Assembly: GCF_002022275.1 (NCBI RefSeq)
Contig: NZ_MSDF01000017.1
Location: forward strand, 177,318 to 241,317
DNA length: 64,000 bases
DNA from: Pseudomonas fluorescens
GTDB taxonomy: Bacteria; Pseudomonadota; Gammaproteobacteria; Pseudomonadales; Pseudomonadaceae
Direction of reading: 5' to 3'
The first letter of the stretch is position 1. Every line of letters starts with the position of its first letter. Below are positions 55,944 through 64,000 of this stretch, piece by piece. Both the position numbers and the translations under genes were made by a program. The notes under the pieces are model-generated. The model saw nothing but the letters and a program-made list of their open reading frames with translations, ran no database searches and was not told where the DNA came from.

Positions 55944-57263
55944 ATGACCACGTCCACTGCAATTGCCCGACTCAACGCTGCCGATCCGGATTTCGCCCAT
56001 CATCTGGATCATCTGCTGAGCTGGGAAAGTGTGTCTGACGACTCGGTCAACGGTCGAGTTCTCGACATCATCAAGGCTGTGCGTGAGCGCGGTGACGCGG
56101 CGTTGGTGGATTTCACCCGTCAGTTCGACGGCTTGGACGTCCAGTCCATGGCCGACCTGATCCTGCCCCGCGAGCGCCTGGAGCTGGCCTTGACGCGCAT
56201 CACTGCGCCGCAACGTGAAGCCCTGGAAGTTGCGGCGGCGCGCGTGCGCAGCTACCACGAAAAACAGAAGCAGGACTCCTGGAGCTACACCGAGGCCGAC
56301 GGCACCGTGCTGGGCCAAAAGGTTACGCCGCTGGACCGTGCCGGTCTGTACGTGCCCGGCGGCAAGGCCTCTTATCCGTCATCGGTACTGATGAACGCTA
56401 TCCCGGCCAAAGTGGCCGGGGTGCTCGAAGTGGTCATGGTCGTGCCGACCCCGCGCGGTGAAATCAACGAGCTGGTACTGGCAGCGGCGTGCATCGCAGG
56501 CGTCGACCGGGTGTTCACCATCGGTGGTGCCCAGGCTGTTGCGGCCTTGGCCTACGGCACCGAGAGCGTGCCGAAAGTCGACAAGGTCGTCGGCCCGGGT
56601 AACATCTATGTCGCCACCGCCAAGCGTCACGTGTTCGGCCAGGTCGGTATCGACATGATCGCGGGACCCTCCGAAATTCTGGTGGTCTGCGACGGCCAGA
56701 CCGATCCGGACTGGATCGCCATGGACCTGTTCTCCCAAGCCGAACACGACGAAGACGCCCAGGCAATTCTGGTCAGCCCCGACGCCGAGTTCCTCGACAA
56801 GGTCGCCGCCAGTATCGACAAGCTGCTGCCGACCATGGACCGCGCCGAGATCATCGAGAAGTCGATCAATGGCCGTGGCGCGCTGATCCTCGTGCGCGAC
56901 ATGGAGCAGGCCATCGAAGTGGCCAACCGCATCGCCCCGGAACACTTGGAGCTGTCTGTCGCCGACCCTCAAGCCTGGCTGCCGTCGATTCGCCATGCCG
57001 GTGCGATCTTCATGGGGCGCCACACCAGCGAAGCCCTGGGTGACTACTGCGCGGGTCCCAACCACGTGTTGCCGACCTCCGGCACCGCGCGTTTCTCGTC
57101 GCCACTGGGCGTGTATGACTTCCAGAAGCGCTCGTCGATCATCTTCTGCTCGCCACAAGGCGCCTCCGAGCTGGGCAAGACCGCCTCGGTGCTGGCCCGT
57201 GGTGAATCCCTGAGCGCCCACGCCCGTAGTGCTGAATACCGCATCCTTGAAGAGGGGAAATAA
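55944..57263 (+). CDS. hisD: Histidinol dehydrogenase
   Basis: Zinc enzyme of 439 residues performing the last two oxidations to histidine. The signature around [13 protein letters not shown] and the zinc-binding region [16 protein letters not shown] are clear, with [19 protein letters not shown] holding the other ligand histidine region. hisC follows after three bases. Confidence 0.98.
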   Translation: MTTSTAIARLNAADPDFAHHLDHLLSWESVSDDSVNGRVLDIIKAVRERGDAALVDFTRQFDGLDVQSMADLILPRERLELALTRITAPQREALEVAAARVRSYHEKQKQDSWSYTEADGTVLGQKVTPLDRAGLYVPGGKASYPSSVLMNAIPAKVAGVLEVVMVVPTPRGEINELVLAAACIAGVDRVFTIGGAQAVAALAYGTESVPKVDKVVGPGNIYVATAKRHVFGQVGIDMIAGPSEILVVCDGQTDPDWIAMDLFSQAEHDEDAQAILVSPDAEFLDKVAASIDKLLPTMDRAEIIEKSINGRGALILVRDMEQAIEVANRIAPEHLELSVADPQAWLPSIRHAGAIFMGRHTSEALGDYCAGPNHVLPTSGTARFSSPLGVYDFQKRSSIIFCSPQGASELGKTASVLARGESLSAHARSAEYRILEEGK

Positions 57264-57266
57264 GAC

Positions 57267-58319
57267 ATGAGCAAATTCTGGAGCCCCTTCGTCAAGGACC
57301 TCGTGCCTTACGTGCCCGGCGAGCAGCCGAAGCTGACCAAGCTGGTCAAGCTCAACACTAACGAAAATCCGTATGGCCCCTCGCCCAAAGCGCTGGAGGC
57401 CATGCGGGCCGAGTTGAATGACGATCTGCGTCTTTACTCTGACCCCAACAGCGATCGCCTCAAGCAAGCCGTGGCGAAATATTACGGGGTTGACGCGAAC
57501 AAGGTGTTTCTCGGCAACGGCTCCGACGAAGTGCTGGCGCATATCTTCCACGGTCTGCTGCAACACGATCTGCCGCTGCTGTTTCCGGACATCAGCTACA
57601 GCTTCTATCCGGTTTACTGCGGGCTTTATGGCATCAAGTCTGACCCTGTGCCGCTGGATGAGCAGTTTCAGATTCGCGTGGCGGACTATGCCAAGCCAAA
57701 CGGCGGGATTATTTTCCCCAACCCGAATGCACCGACCGGTTGCTTGTTGGCGCTGGAGGCTGTGGAGCAGATCCTCAAGGCCAATCCGGAGTCGGTCGTG
57801 GTCGTGGACGAGGCTTACATCGACTTTGGCGGCGAAACCGCGATCACCTTGGTAGACCGTTACCCGAACCTGCTGGTGACGCAGACCCTGTCCAAATCGC
57901 GCTCACTGGCCGGTTTGCGCGTGGGCCTGGCCGTGGGCCATCCCGACCTGATCGAGGCGCTGGAGCGGGTCAAGAACAGCTTCAACTCGTATCCGCTGGA
58001 TCGCTTGGCAATTGTCGGCGCAGCGGTGGCGTTTGAAGACCGTGAATACTTCGAGAAGACGCGCCAGCTGGTGATCGACAGCCGTATCAAAGTGGTCGGC
58101 CAGTTGGAGGCGAAGGGCTTTGAAGTATTGCCCTCGGCGGCCAACTTCATCTTTGCCCGTCACCCCAAGCACGACGCGGCCGGCCTGGCGGCCAAGTTGC
58201 GTGAGCAGGGAGTGATCGTGCGTCACTTCAAGCAGGAGCGGATTGCCCAGTTCCTGCGGATCAGCATCGGTACGCCGGAGCAGAACCAGGCGCTGATTGA
58301 TGGGCTTGGCGAGCTCTAA
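57267..58319 (+). CDS. hisC: Histidinol-phosphate aminotransferase
   Basis: PLP-dependent class II aminotransferase of 350 residues that makes histidinol phosphate. The PLP lysine is Lys210 ([14 protein letters not shown]); the cofactor-binding [16 protein letters not shown] and DEAYIDFG segments are present. Pseudomonads usually have a second hisC copy elsewhere. The ribosome-binding site lies inside the end of hisD (GAGGGG). Confidence 0.97.
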   Translation: MSKFWSPFVKDLVPYVPGEQPKLTKLVKLNTNENPYGPSPKALEAMRAELNDDLRLYSDPNSDRLKQAVAKYYGVDANKVFLGNGSDEVLAHIFHGLLQHDLPLLFPDISYSFYPVYCGLYGIKSDPVPLDEQFQIRVADYAKPNGGIIFPNPNAPTGCLLALEAVEQILKANPESVVVVDEAYIDFGGETAITLVDRYPNLLVTQTLSKSRSLAGLRVGLAVGHPDLIEALERVKNSFNSYPLDRLAIVGAAVAFEDREYFEKTRQLVIDSRIKVVGQLEAKGFEVLPSAANFIFARHPKHDAAGLAAKLREQGVIVRHFKQERIAQFLRISIGTPEQNQALIDGLGEL

Positions 58320-58337
58320 GTCTTTATTGGCTTAACT

Positions 58338-58413
58338 GGCCCCATCGCGGGCAAGCCCGCTCCCACAGGGAAATGCATTCCCATGTGGGAGCGGGCTTGC
58401 CCGCGATGGGGCC
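58338..58413. repeat. REPIN-type palindromic repeat, family A variant
   Basis: 30-bp arms beginning GGCCCCATCGCGGGCAAGCC (58338-58367) and its exact complement (58384-58413), core GTGGGAGCGGGCTTGC. It sits between convergent hisC and uraA. Confidence 0.9.
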
Positions 58414-58431
58414 ATCAGCAACACCGTATTG

Positions 58432-59706
58432 TTAAATCAACGGCTCATCCGGCTTCTTGTTCTTCCAGCCATCATTGCCCGGCAGCAGCAGGTTCAAACC
58501 AATCGCTACCACCGCACACAGGGCGATGCCCTTGAGGCCGAAGTCATCCGGGCCGGTGCCGGTACCGACCAGCACGCCGCCAATCCCGAACACCAGCGTC
58601 ACCGACACAATCACCAGATTGCGCGCCTCGCCCAGGTCGATCTTGTGGCGAATCAGCGTGTTCATCCCCACCGCAGCAATCGAGCCGAACAGCAGGCACA
58701 AAATGCCGCCCATTACCGGCACTGGAATGCTTTGCAGCAATGCGCCGAACTTGCCGATAAACGCCAGGCTGATGGCAAACACCGCCGCCCAGGTCATGAT
58801 TTTCGGGTTGTAGTTCTTGGTCAGCATCACTGCGCCGGTCACTTCGGCATAAGTGGTATTAGGCGGGCCGCCAAACAGGCCGGCGGCCGTGGTGGCAATG
58901 CCGTCACCCAGCAGGGTGCGGTGCAGGCCGGGCTTCTTCAGGTAGTCGCGACCGGTCACGCTGCCGACCGCAATCACACCGCCGATGTGTTCGATCGCAG
59001 GGGCCAGCGCCACCGGAACGATGAACAGGATCGCCTGCCAGTTGAATTCCGGCGCGGTGAAGTGGGGCAGGGCGAACCAGGGGGCGGCGGCGATTTTCGC
59101 GGTGTCGACTACGCCAAAGTAGAACGACATGGCAAAACCGACGAGCACGCCGGAGATGATCGGCACCAGGCGGAAGATGCCTTTGCCGAACACTGCCACG
59201 ATCAAGGTGGTCAGCAACGCCGGCATCGAGATCAGCATCGCCGTCTGGTAATGAATCAGCTCGCTGCCATCGCCGTTCTTGCCCATCGCCATGTTGGCGG
59301 CAATCGGCGCCATGGCCAGGCCGATGGAGATGATCACCGGGCCAATCACCACCGGCGGCAGCAGGCGGTCGATGAAACCGGTGCCCTTGACCTTCACCGC
59401 CAGGCCCAGGAACGTATAAACGAAACCGGCCGCCATCACGCCGCCCATGGTCGCCGCAAGGCCGAACTGGCCCTTGGCGAGAATGATCGGGGTGATAAAG
59501 GCAAAGCTCGATGCCAGGAATACTGGCACCTGCCGTCCTGTCACCACCTGGAACAACAGCGTGCCCAGACCTGCGGTGAACAGTGCGACGTTTGGATCAA
59601 GACCTGTGATCAGCGGCATCAACACCAGCGCGCCAAATGCCACGAAGAGCATTTGTGCGCCAGACAGGATCTGGCGCCAAAGCGGGTCGTTGAAATCATC
59701 CTGCAT
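58432..59706 (-). CDS. uraA: Uracil permease (NCS2 family)
   Basis: Uracil:proton symporter of 424 residues with about 14 membrane segments. Conserved blocks AIEHIGGVIAVGSVTGRD and GLFGGPPNTTYAEVTGAV are those of the NCS2 family. ATG at 59706 preferred over TTG at 59712, which is too close to GAAGGA. Its start overlaps the upp stop region, so uptake and salvage are cotranslated. Confidence 0.96.
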   Translation of the reverse strand: MQDDFNDPLWRQILSGAQMLFVAFGALVLMPLITGLDPNVALFTAGLGTLLFQVVTGRQVPVFLASSFAFITPIILAKGQFGLAATMGGVMAAGFVYTFLGLAVKVKGTGFIDRLLPPVVIGPVIISIGLAMAPIAANMAMGKNGDGSELIHYQTAMLISMPALLTTLIVAVFGKGIFRLVPIISGVLVGFAMSFYFGVVDTAKIAAAPWFALPHFTAPEFNWQAILFIVPVALAPAIEHIGGVIAVGSVTGRDYLKKPGLHRTLLGDGIATTAAGLFGGPPNTTYAEVTGAVMLTKNYNPKIMTWAAVFAISLAFIGKFGALLQSIPVPVMGGILCLLFGSIAAVGMNTLIRHKIDLGEARNLVIVSVTLVFGIGGVLVGTGTGPDDFGLKGIALCAVVAIGLNLLLPGNDGWKNKKPDEPLI

Positions 59707-59708
59707 GC

Positions 59709-60347
59709 TCAAGCGTCCTTCTGCTTGGTGCCGAAGATCTTGTCACCGGCATCGCCCAGGCCCGGGATGATGTAGCCGTGTTCGTTCAGGCGTTCATCGA
59801 TGGACGCGGTGTAGATCTGCACGTCCGGGTGCGCCTTCTCGACGGCGGCGATGCCTTCAGGGGCAGCCACCAGCACCATGGCGCGGATGTCCTTGCAGCC
59901 GGCTTTTTTCAGCAGGTCGATGGTGGCAACCATGGAACTGCCGGTCGCGAGCATCGGGTCGATGATCATCGCCAGGCGCTCGTTGATTTCCGGGACGAGT
60001 TTTTCCAGGTAGGTGTGGGCCTGCAAGGTTTCTTCGTTGCGGGCCACGCCGACGGCGCTGACTTTGGCGCCAGGAATCAGGCTGAGCACGCCTTCAAGCA
60101 TGCCGATACCGGCGCGCAGGATGGGCACCACGGTAATTTTCTTGCCGGCGATTTTCTCGACCTGGACGGTACCGCACCAGCCCTCGATCTCGTAGTTTTC
60201 CAGGGGCAAATCTTTGGTGGCTTCGTAAGTGAGCAGCGCTCCGACTTCCTGAGCAAGCTCACGGAAATTCTTCGTGCTAATGTCGGCACGGCGCATAAGG
60301 CCGAGTTTGTGTCGGATCAGCGGGTGGCGGATCTCGCGAGTGGGCAT
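59709..60347 (-). CDS. upp: Uracil phosphoribosyltransferase
   Basis: Salvage enzyme of 212 residues making UMP from uracil and PRPP. The PRPP-binding segment is [13 protein letters not shown], and the uracil site near the end reads [17 protein letters not shown]. Start at 60347 matches the family opening [18 protein letters not shown]. Upstream of uraA; divergent from hpt. Confidence 0.98.
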   Translation of the reverse strand: MPTREIRHPLIRHKLGLMRRADISTKNFRELAQEVGALLTYEATKDLPLENYEIEGWCGTVQVEKIAGKKITVVPILRAGIGMLEGVLSLIPGAKVSAVGVARNEETLQAHTYLEKLVPEINERLAMIIDPMLATGSSMVATIDLLKKAGCKDIRAMVLVAAPEGIAAVEKAHPDVQIYTASIDERLNEHGYIIPGLGDAGDKIFGTKQKDA

Positions 60348-60382
60348 GGGAAAGGCTCCGGCGGCGGGCAAAAAAACCGGCC

Positions 60383-60394
60383 TAGATTAATCTA
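60383..60394. promoter_or_regulatory. Perfect 12-bp palindrome between upp and hpt
   Basis: TAGATTAATCTA in the 164-base divergent region, 36 bases upstream of upp. AT-rich and symmetric, so a candidate operator or -10 region. The binder is unknown. Confidence 0.35.
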
Positions 60395-60511
60395 TCCGAG
60401 GGTGTTGTCCTATAGACATCTAGTACGTTAGTCCATTAAGGCTTGCCCGGAGCGCACGAGAAGCGTACCTTCGCCCGCTTTTCTTGCCACAGCACCCCCT
60501 TGGAGAGCGCC

Positions 60512-61069
60512 ATGTCCGCTGATCTTGAGCATATCCGTCAAATCATGCGTGAGGCTGACTGCCTGTACACCGAAGCGCAAGTCGAAGAAGCGATCGCCCA
60601 AGTCGGCGCACACATTTCCCGCGAAATGGCCGACACCAACCCGGTGGTGTTCTGCGTGATGAACGGCGGGCTGATCTTTGCCGGCAAATTGCTGACCTAT
60701 CTGCAATTTCCGCTGGAAGCGTCCTACCTGCACGCTACCCGTTATCGCAACGAAACCAGCGGCGGCGACCTGTTCTGGAAAGCCAAGCCGGAAGTCTCGT
60801 TCATTGACCGTGACGTGCTGATCATCGACGACATTCTCGACGAAGGTCACACCCTGGGCGCGATCATCGACTTCTGCAAACACGCTGGCGCGCGCAAAGT
60901 GCACACCGCCGTGCTGATCGACAAAGACCACAACCGTAAGGCTCGCCCGGACCTGAAAGCCGATTACGTCGGTCTGCCGTGCATTGATCGCTACATTTTC
61001 GGTTACGGTATGGATTACAAAGGCTACTGGCGCAACGCCAACGGTATCTACGCTGTTAAAGGAATGTAA
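60512..61069 (+). CDS. hpt: Hypoxanthine-guanine phosphoribosyltransferase
   Basis: Purine salvage enzyme of 185 residues making IMP/GMP from free bases and PRPP. The PRPP motif is VLIIDDILDEGHTL; the base-binding KADYVGLPCIDRYIFGYGMDY is near the C-terminus. TGGAGAG precedes the ATG. The cupin gene follows after three bases. Confidence 0.96.
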   Translation: MSADLEHIRQIMREADCLYTEAQVEEAIAQVGAHISREMADTNPVVFCVMNGGLIFAGKLLTYLQFPLEASYLHATRYRNETSGGDLFWKAKPEVSFIDRDVLIIDDILDEGHTLGAIIDFCKHAGARKVHTAVLIDKDHNRKARPDLKADYVGLPCIDRYIFGYGMDYKGYWRNANGIYAVKGM

Positions 61070-61072
61070 TTC

Positions 61073-61540
61073 ATGACCCGCTTTCTTGATCAGACGCTGT
61101 TCACCGAGTTGGCCGAGAAAGCGGCCGCCAGCCCCCGTGGCCGACATCACCATAATTTTCATGAGATGGAAGAGCCGTGCCATCGCCTGGCGGTGGGCCT
61201 GCAACCCGACACCTACGTGCCACCGCACCGTCACCTGAGCGCCGACAAGGCAGAAACCCTGCTGGTGCTCAAGGGCAGTCTGGGTTTGCTGGTGTTCAGC
61301 GAAACCGGCGAGGTGTTGGCCAAGCGCGTCATGCAGGCCGGTGGCGAGTGTGCTGGCGTCGACCTGCCACCGGGTGTGTTCCACGGCCTGGTGGTGCTGG
61401 AGCCCGACACCGTGATGTTCGAGTGCAAGGCCGGGCCCTATCGCCCGGTGGGGGCGGGCGAGCTGGCTGAATGGGCGCCTCGCGAAGGCGATGCCGAGGT
61501 GGCCGAGTACCGACGCTGGATGCTTGCCCAGTTCGATTGA
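61073..61540 (+). CDS. WbuC-type cupin metalloprotein
   Basis: Cupin-fold protein of 155 residues. The metal-binding histidines are in PPHRHLSADKAETLLVLKG and PPGVFHGLVVL. The N-terminal SPRGRHHHNFHEM and Cys in EPCHRLAVGLQP are typical of WbuC-like proteins, which sit in some O-antigen clusters but have no proven reaction. It starts three bases after hpt, a conserved arrangement in Pseudomonas, so it may be cotranscribed. Confidence 0.85.
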   Translation: MTRFLDQTLFTELAEKAAASPRGRHHHNFHEMEEPCHRLAVGLQPDTYVPPHRHLSADKAETLLVLKGSLGLLVFSETGEVLAKRVMQAGGECAGVDLPPGVFHGLVVLEPDTVMFECKAGPYRPVGAGELAEWAPREGDAEVAEYRRWMLAQFD

Positions 61541-61575
61541 GCTACAGTGCTCGGCCATCTTTCTCGGAGCGGCCC

Positions 61576-62061
61576 ATGAGCCTGTTGATACGCACGTGCG
61601 CCGCCCTGGCGCTAACCTTCAGCCTGCCCCTGGCGGCCGCTCCAGCGCCGATGCACAGCCAGTTTCTGCCGCCGGACGACCTGACCCTGCGCGCCGAAAC
61701 CCCGGATCAGCAGCAGCTTTTGCAAGTCACCGAGTACGCGGTGGTGGTGGGCAATCAGCGCCAGTCCAGCCAGCAGCCGATTCCGGTGACCTCACCGCTG
61801 ATGATTCGCCTCAAGGGCAAGTCCTTGAATAAAGGCGCAACCATCACCCAGGTGGTGCTCAATTTCGACGCTGAAAGCAAAAGTCTGAAAAAGCCGGCAT
61901 TCGATGACAATAGCAAGACCCTGACCTTGTCTTACCCGGTGGCTCAATACCGCGTGATCGTTGATCTGCTGCGCAATGAAACGGTGTATGTGCAGTTCCT
62001 GAGTTATGCCAACGGGCATATCTGGGCGGATTTGCATACCGGTGCTGTGCGGGCCAAGTAA
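61576..62061 (+). CDS. Predicted periplasmic protein of unknown function
   Basis: Protein of 161 residues with a clear signal peptide (MSLLIRTCAALALTFSLPLAAA, cleavage near Ala-Pro). The mature part is probably beta-rich (QVVLNFDAESKSLKKPAFD, SKTLTLSYPVAQYRVIVDL) with no catalytic motif. It occupies the place of a conserved hypothetical between the hpt region and mqo in P. aeruginosa. I do not recognise a function. Confidence 0.8.
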   Translation: MSLLIRTCAALALTFSLPLAAAPAPMHSQFLPPDDLTLRAETPDQQQLLQVTEYAVVVGNQRQSSQQPIPVTSPLMIRLKGKSLNKGATITQVVLNFDAESKSLKKPAFDDNSKTLTLSYPVAQYRVIVDLLRNETVYVQFLSYANGHIWADLHTGAVRAK

Positions 62062-62098
62062 TTAAACGACACCTGTTCGGCCATGCAAATGCAATCAA

Positions 62099-62184
62099 TG
62101 TGGGAGCTGGCTTGCCTGCGATAGCATCACTGCGGTTTACCTGACAACCGAGGTGCTTGCATCGCAGGCGAGCCAGCTCCCACA
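62099..62184. repeat. REPIN-type palindromic repeat, family A copy 4
   Basis: Arms at 62099-62122 and 62161-62184. The right arm has one change (GGCGAGCC for GGCAAGCC) compared with the other copies. Confidence 0.88.
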
Positions 62185-62284
62185 CAAGCCCGCACACACA
62201 CATTGGATCTTCATTGTTTCCGAAGCGTGTGCACCGCAGGTAAACTGCTTTTCCCGTGAAAATGTCTGCAGGCTGGAGTCGGTA

Positions 62285-62572
62285 ATGCGTAAAGATAAGA
62301 AACAGGTGATTGGCGACGAGATCGGCGACGATCAGATCAAGTTGTTCCTGGACTTCGAGCCGGTTGATGCGACTTCACCGTCCCTGCACAAACTGATCAA
62401 GGCCTACCGTGGCCTGCGTATCGACGACTTCGCGCGTTTCCTGGGTTTTTTCAAGGAGGTGGGCCTGGACATTGACGGCAAAGACGAGCACGGCCAGACC
62501 TTCGTCGATCTGATCAAGGATCAGCGCAACGCGGACGAGTACATCGAACTGATCGAAAACGCTCGCGGCTGA
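62285..62572 (+). CDS. Small conserved protein of the PA4642 family
   Basis: Acidic cytoplasmic protein of 95 residues, function unknown. KKQVIGDEIGDDQIKLFLDF opens it and two helical segments follow (KLIKAYRGLRIDDFARFLGFF). It is a Pseudomonas family found beside mqo. GGAGTCGG precedes the ATG. It converges on mqo across a strong terminator. Confidence 0.82.
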   Translation: MRKDKKQVIGDEIGDDQIKLFLDFEPVDATSPSLHKLIKAYRGLRIDDFARFLGFFKEVGLDIDGKDEHGQTFVDLIKDQRNADEYIELIENARG

Positions 62573-62585
62573 TTATCCGAGACAC

Positions 62586-62621
62586 AAAAAAACGCCCCGT
62601 TCTCATACAGAGAACGGGGCG
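62586..62621 (-). terminator. Strong terminator of mqo
   Basis: CGCCCCGTTCTC and GAGAACGGGGCG pair perfectly over 12 bp around ATACA. On the minus strand a run of seven T follows, so it ends mqo. On the plus strand there is no T run. Confidence 0.9.
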
Positions 62622-62670
62622 ATCGTTCCCACGCTCTGCGTGGGAATGCATCCTGTGACGCTCTGCGTCA
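62621..62670. repeat. Palindromic repeat, family B half copy
   Basis: GATCGTTCCCACGCTCTGCG and TGACGCTCTGCGTCA match the left half of the family B elements. The right half is missing, and the element abuts the mqo terminator and the mqo stop codon. Confidence 0.8.
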
Positions 62671-62675
62671 CTACC

Positions 62676-64000
62676 TCAAGCGTAGCTCTCGGTCTCGGCA
62701 GCAGGCGCAACCAGTTCCAGGCTGATGTTGTTCTGCGTGTTGATCTTGCGATACAGCTCGGCATCCGTTTCCAGGACTTTTTCCCGCGCCGGGAAGATCT
62801 CGTGCAGCTTGGCTGCCCACTCACCCGCGGCTTTTGCCGGGAAGCACTTCTCGATCAGCTCCAGCATGATCGACACGGTCACCGAAGCACCCGGAGAGGC
62901 GCCCAGCAACGCTGCCAGCGAGCCATCCCGGGCCGCGACCAGCTCGGTGCCAAATTGCAGCACACCGCCTTTTTTCGGGTCTTTCTTGATGATCTGCACC
63001 CGTTGGCCGGCCACTTCCAGGCGCCAGTCTTCGGCTTTCGCTTCAGGGTAGAAGCGGCGCAGGGATTCCAGGCGCTGTTCCATCGATTGGCGCACTTCGC
63101 TGACCAGGTACTTGGTCAGGTCCATGTTGTCGCGGGCCACGGCCAGCATCGGGCCGATGTTGCCGGCGCGAATCGACAGCGGCAGGTCGAGGAACGAGCC
63201 GTGCTTGAGGAACTTGGTGGTGAAGCCGGCGTAAGGCCCGAACAGCAGGGATTTCTTGCCATCCACCACGCGGGTGTCCAGGTGCGGCACGGACATCGGC
63301 GGCGAACCCACGGCAGCCTGGCTGTAGACCTTGGCCTGGTGGTGTTTGACCACGTCCGGGTTGTCGCAACGCAGCCATTGGCCGCTGACCGGGAAGCCGC
63401 CGAAGCCTTTGCTTTCTTCAATGCCCGAGGCTTGCAGCAGCGGCAGGGCCGCGCCACCGGCGCCGAGGAAGACGAACTTGGCGTCCACGTCACGGCTGTT
63501 GCCGCTGTTGACGTCCTTGATGCTCACGGTCCAGCCCGCGCCGTTGCGCTTGAGGCCGGTGACGCGCTTGCTGTACTTGACCTGCGCATCCGGTGCGCTG
63601 GTCAGGTGCGACAGCAACTGATTGGTCAGGGCGCCGAAGTTGACGTCGGTGCCGTTCATCACGCGGGTGGCTGCGATTTTTTCGTCGAGCGGGCGGCCCG
63701 GCATCATCAGCGGCATCCACTCGGCCATCTCGCTGCGGTCTTCGGTGTAATGCATGTCCGAGAACGCGTGGTGCTGACTGAGGGTTTCAAAACGCTTCTT
63801 GAGGAACGACACGCCGTTTTCGCCCTGCACGAAGCTCAGGTGCGGGACCGGGCTGATAAAGGACTTGGACGAGCCAAAGGTGCCTTTTTTGGTCAGGTAC
63901 GCCCAGAACTGCTTCGACACCTCGAACTGGGTGTTGATGTGCACGGCTTTCTTGATGTCGATGGAGCCATCACCCGCCTGCGGCGTGTAGTTCAGCTCAC
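62676..64000 (-). CDS. mqo: Malate:quinone oxidoreductase, N-terminus beyond the window
   Basis: Membrane-associated FAD enzyme oxidising malate to oxaloacetate with quinone as acceptor. 440 residues are visible; the family has about 500, so the FAD-binding N-terminus lies past 64000. The frame continues upstream of 63944 as [18 protein letters not shown]. Typical blocks: [21 protein letters not shown] and [15 protein letters not shown] terminator and half repeat follow its stop. Confidence 0.97.
   Translation of the reverse strand, partial: ELNYTPQAGDGSIDIKKAVHINTQFEVSKQFWAYLTKKGTFGSSKSFISPVPHLSFVQGENGVSFLKKRFETLSQHHAFSDMHYTEDRSEMAEWMPLMMPGRPLDEKIAATRVMNGTDVNFGALTNQLLSHLTSAPDAQVKYSKRVTGLKRNGAGWTVSIKDVNSGNSRDVDAKFVFLGAGGAALPLLQASGIEESKGFGGFPVSGQWLRCDNPDVVKHHQAKVYSQAAVGSPPMSVPHLDTRVVDGKKSLLFGPYAGFTTKFLKHGSFLDLPLSIRAGNIGPMLAVARDNMDLTKYLVSEVRQSMEQRLESLRRFYPEAKAEDWRLEVAGQRVQIIKKDPKKGGVLQFGTELVAARDGSLAALLGASPGASVTVSIMLELIEKCFPAKAAGEWAAKLHEIFPAREKVLETDAELYRKINTQNNISLELVAPAAETESYA

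Noticed and set aside
58429..59775. Plus-strand frame of 448 codons opposite uraA
   Set aside because: His/Gln/Arg-rich shadow of the hydrophobic uraA gene.

Overview
The window is a stretch of chromosome from a Pseudomonas, most likely of the P. fluorescens group. Three things point there. The coding sequence is GC-rich. The gene order matches the P. aeruginosa core chromosome as I remember it: rplM-rpsI-petABC-sspAB; hisCDG-murA-ibaG-mlaBCDEF-kdsDC-lptCAB-rpoN-hpf-ptsN-rapZ-ptsO-ZIP-sodA-fumC-fagA-pmbA-darP-tldD-nitrilase-yhdP-rng-maf-mreDCB-gatCAB; and mqo-PA4642-uraA. Palindromic intergenic repeats with a GTGGGAGC core, typical of fluorescent pseudomonads, recur between genes. I see no prophage, transposase, CRISPR array, tRNA or rRNA.

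Layout. 0-2.5 kb: the 3' part of trpS, then zapE. 2.6-6.1 kb: accessory metabolic genes, namely a GlxA-type AraC regulator, an LCAD-like acyl-CoA dehydrogenase and a Tas-like aldo/keto reductase. 6.3-11.2 kb: ribosomal proteins L13 and S9, the cytochrome bc1 complex (petABC) and stringent starvation proteins SspA/SspB. 11.3-19.2 kb: a galactarate catabolic island with a FadR-type regulator, dehydratase/decarboxylase KdgD, 2,5-dioxovalerate dehydrogenase, an MFS sugar-acid transporter and GarD. Together these would turn galactarate into 2-oxoglutarate. A zinc phospholipase C-like gene sits inside the island, and its promoter carries a very good LexA (SOS) box. 19.3-22.3 kb: AEC transporter, CMD-family protein, Ca/Na-type antiporter and an RlpA-like lipoprotein.

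22.4-39.1 kb: conserved core with gatCAB, mreBCD, maf, rng, yhdP, a nitrilase and tldD/darP/pmbA. 39.1-43.0 kb: an iron-starvation operon, fagA-fumC-orfX-sodA plus a ZIP metal transporter, behind two tandem Fur boxes. It swaps iron enzymes for iron-free ones and probably supplies manganese. 43.0-50.0 kb, minus strand: kdsD-kdsC-lptC-lptA-lptB-rpoN-hpf-ptsN-rapZ-ptsO, linking Kdo/LPS export, sigma-54 and the nitrogen phosphotransferase branch. 50.3-58.3 kb, plus strand: mlaFEDCB, ibaG, murA, hisG, hisD and hisC. 58.4-64 kb: uraA and upp (uracil salvage), divergent hpt (purine salvage), a WbuC-like cupin, two small proteins of unknown function, and the 3' part of mqo.

The envelope theme is strong: MreBCD, MurA, LptABC, KdsCD, MlaBCDEF, YhdP, RlpA and ZapE are all here. 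The most unusual points are the SOS-box phospholipase, an apparent AUU start of mreC overlapping the stop of a 13-codon leader ORF, a transporter gene with no ordinary start codon, and a perfect palindrome forming the -35 region of the rplM promoter. Everything was read by eye. Family names are recognition from memory, and promoters and operators are predictions.
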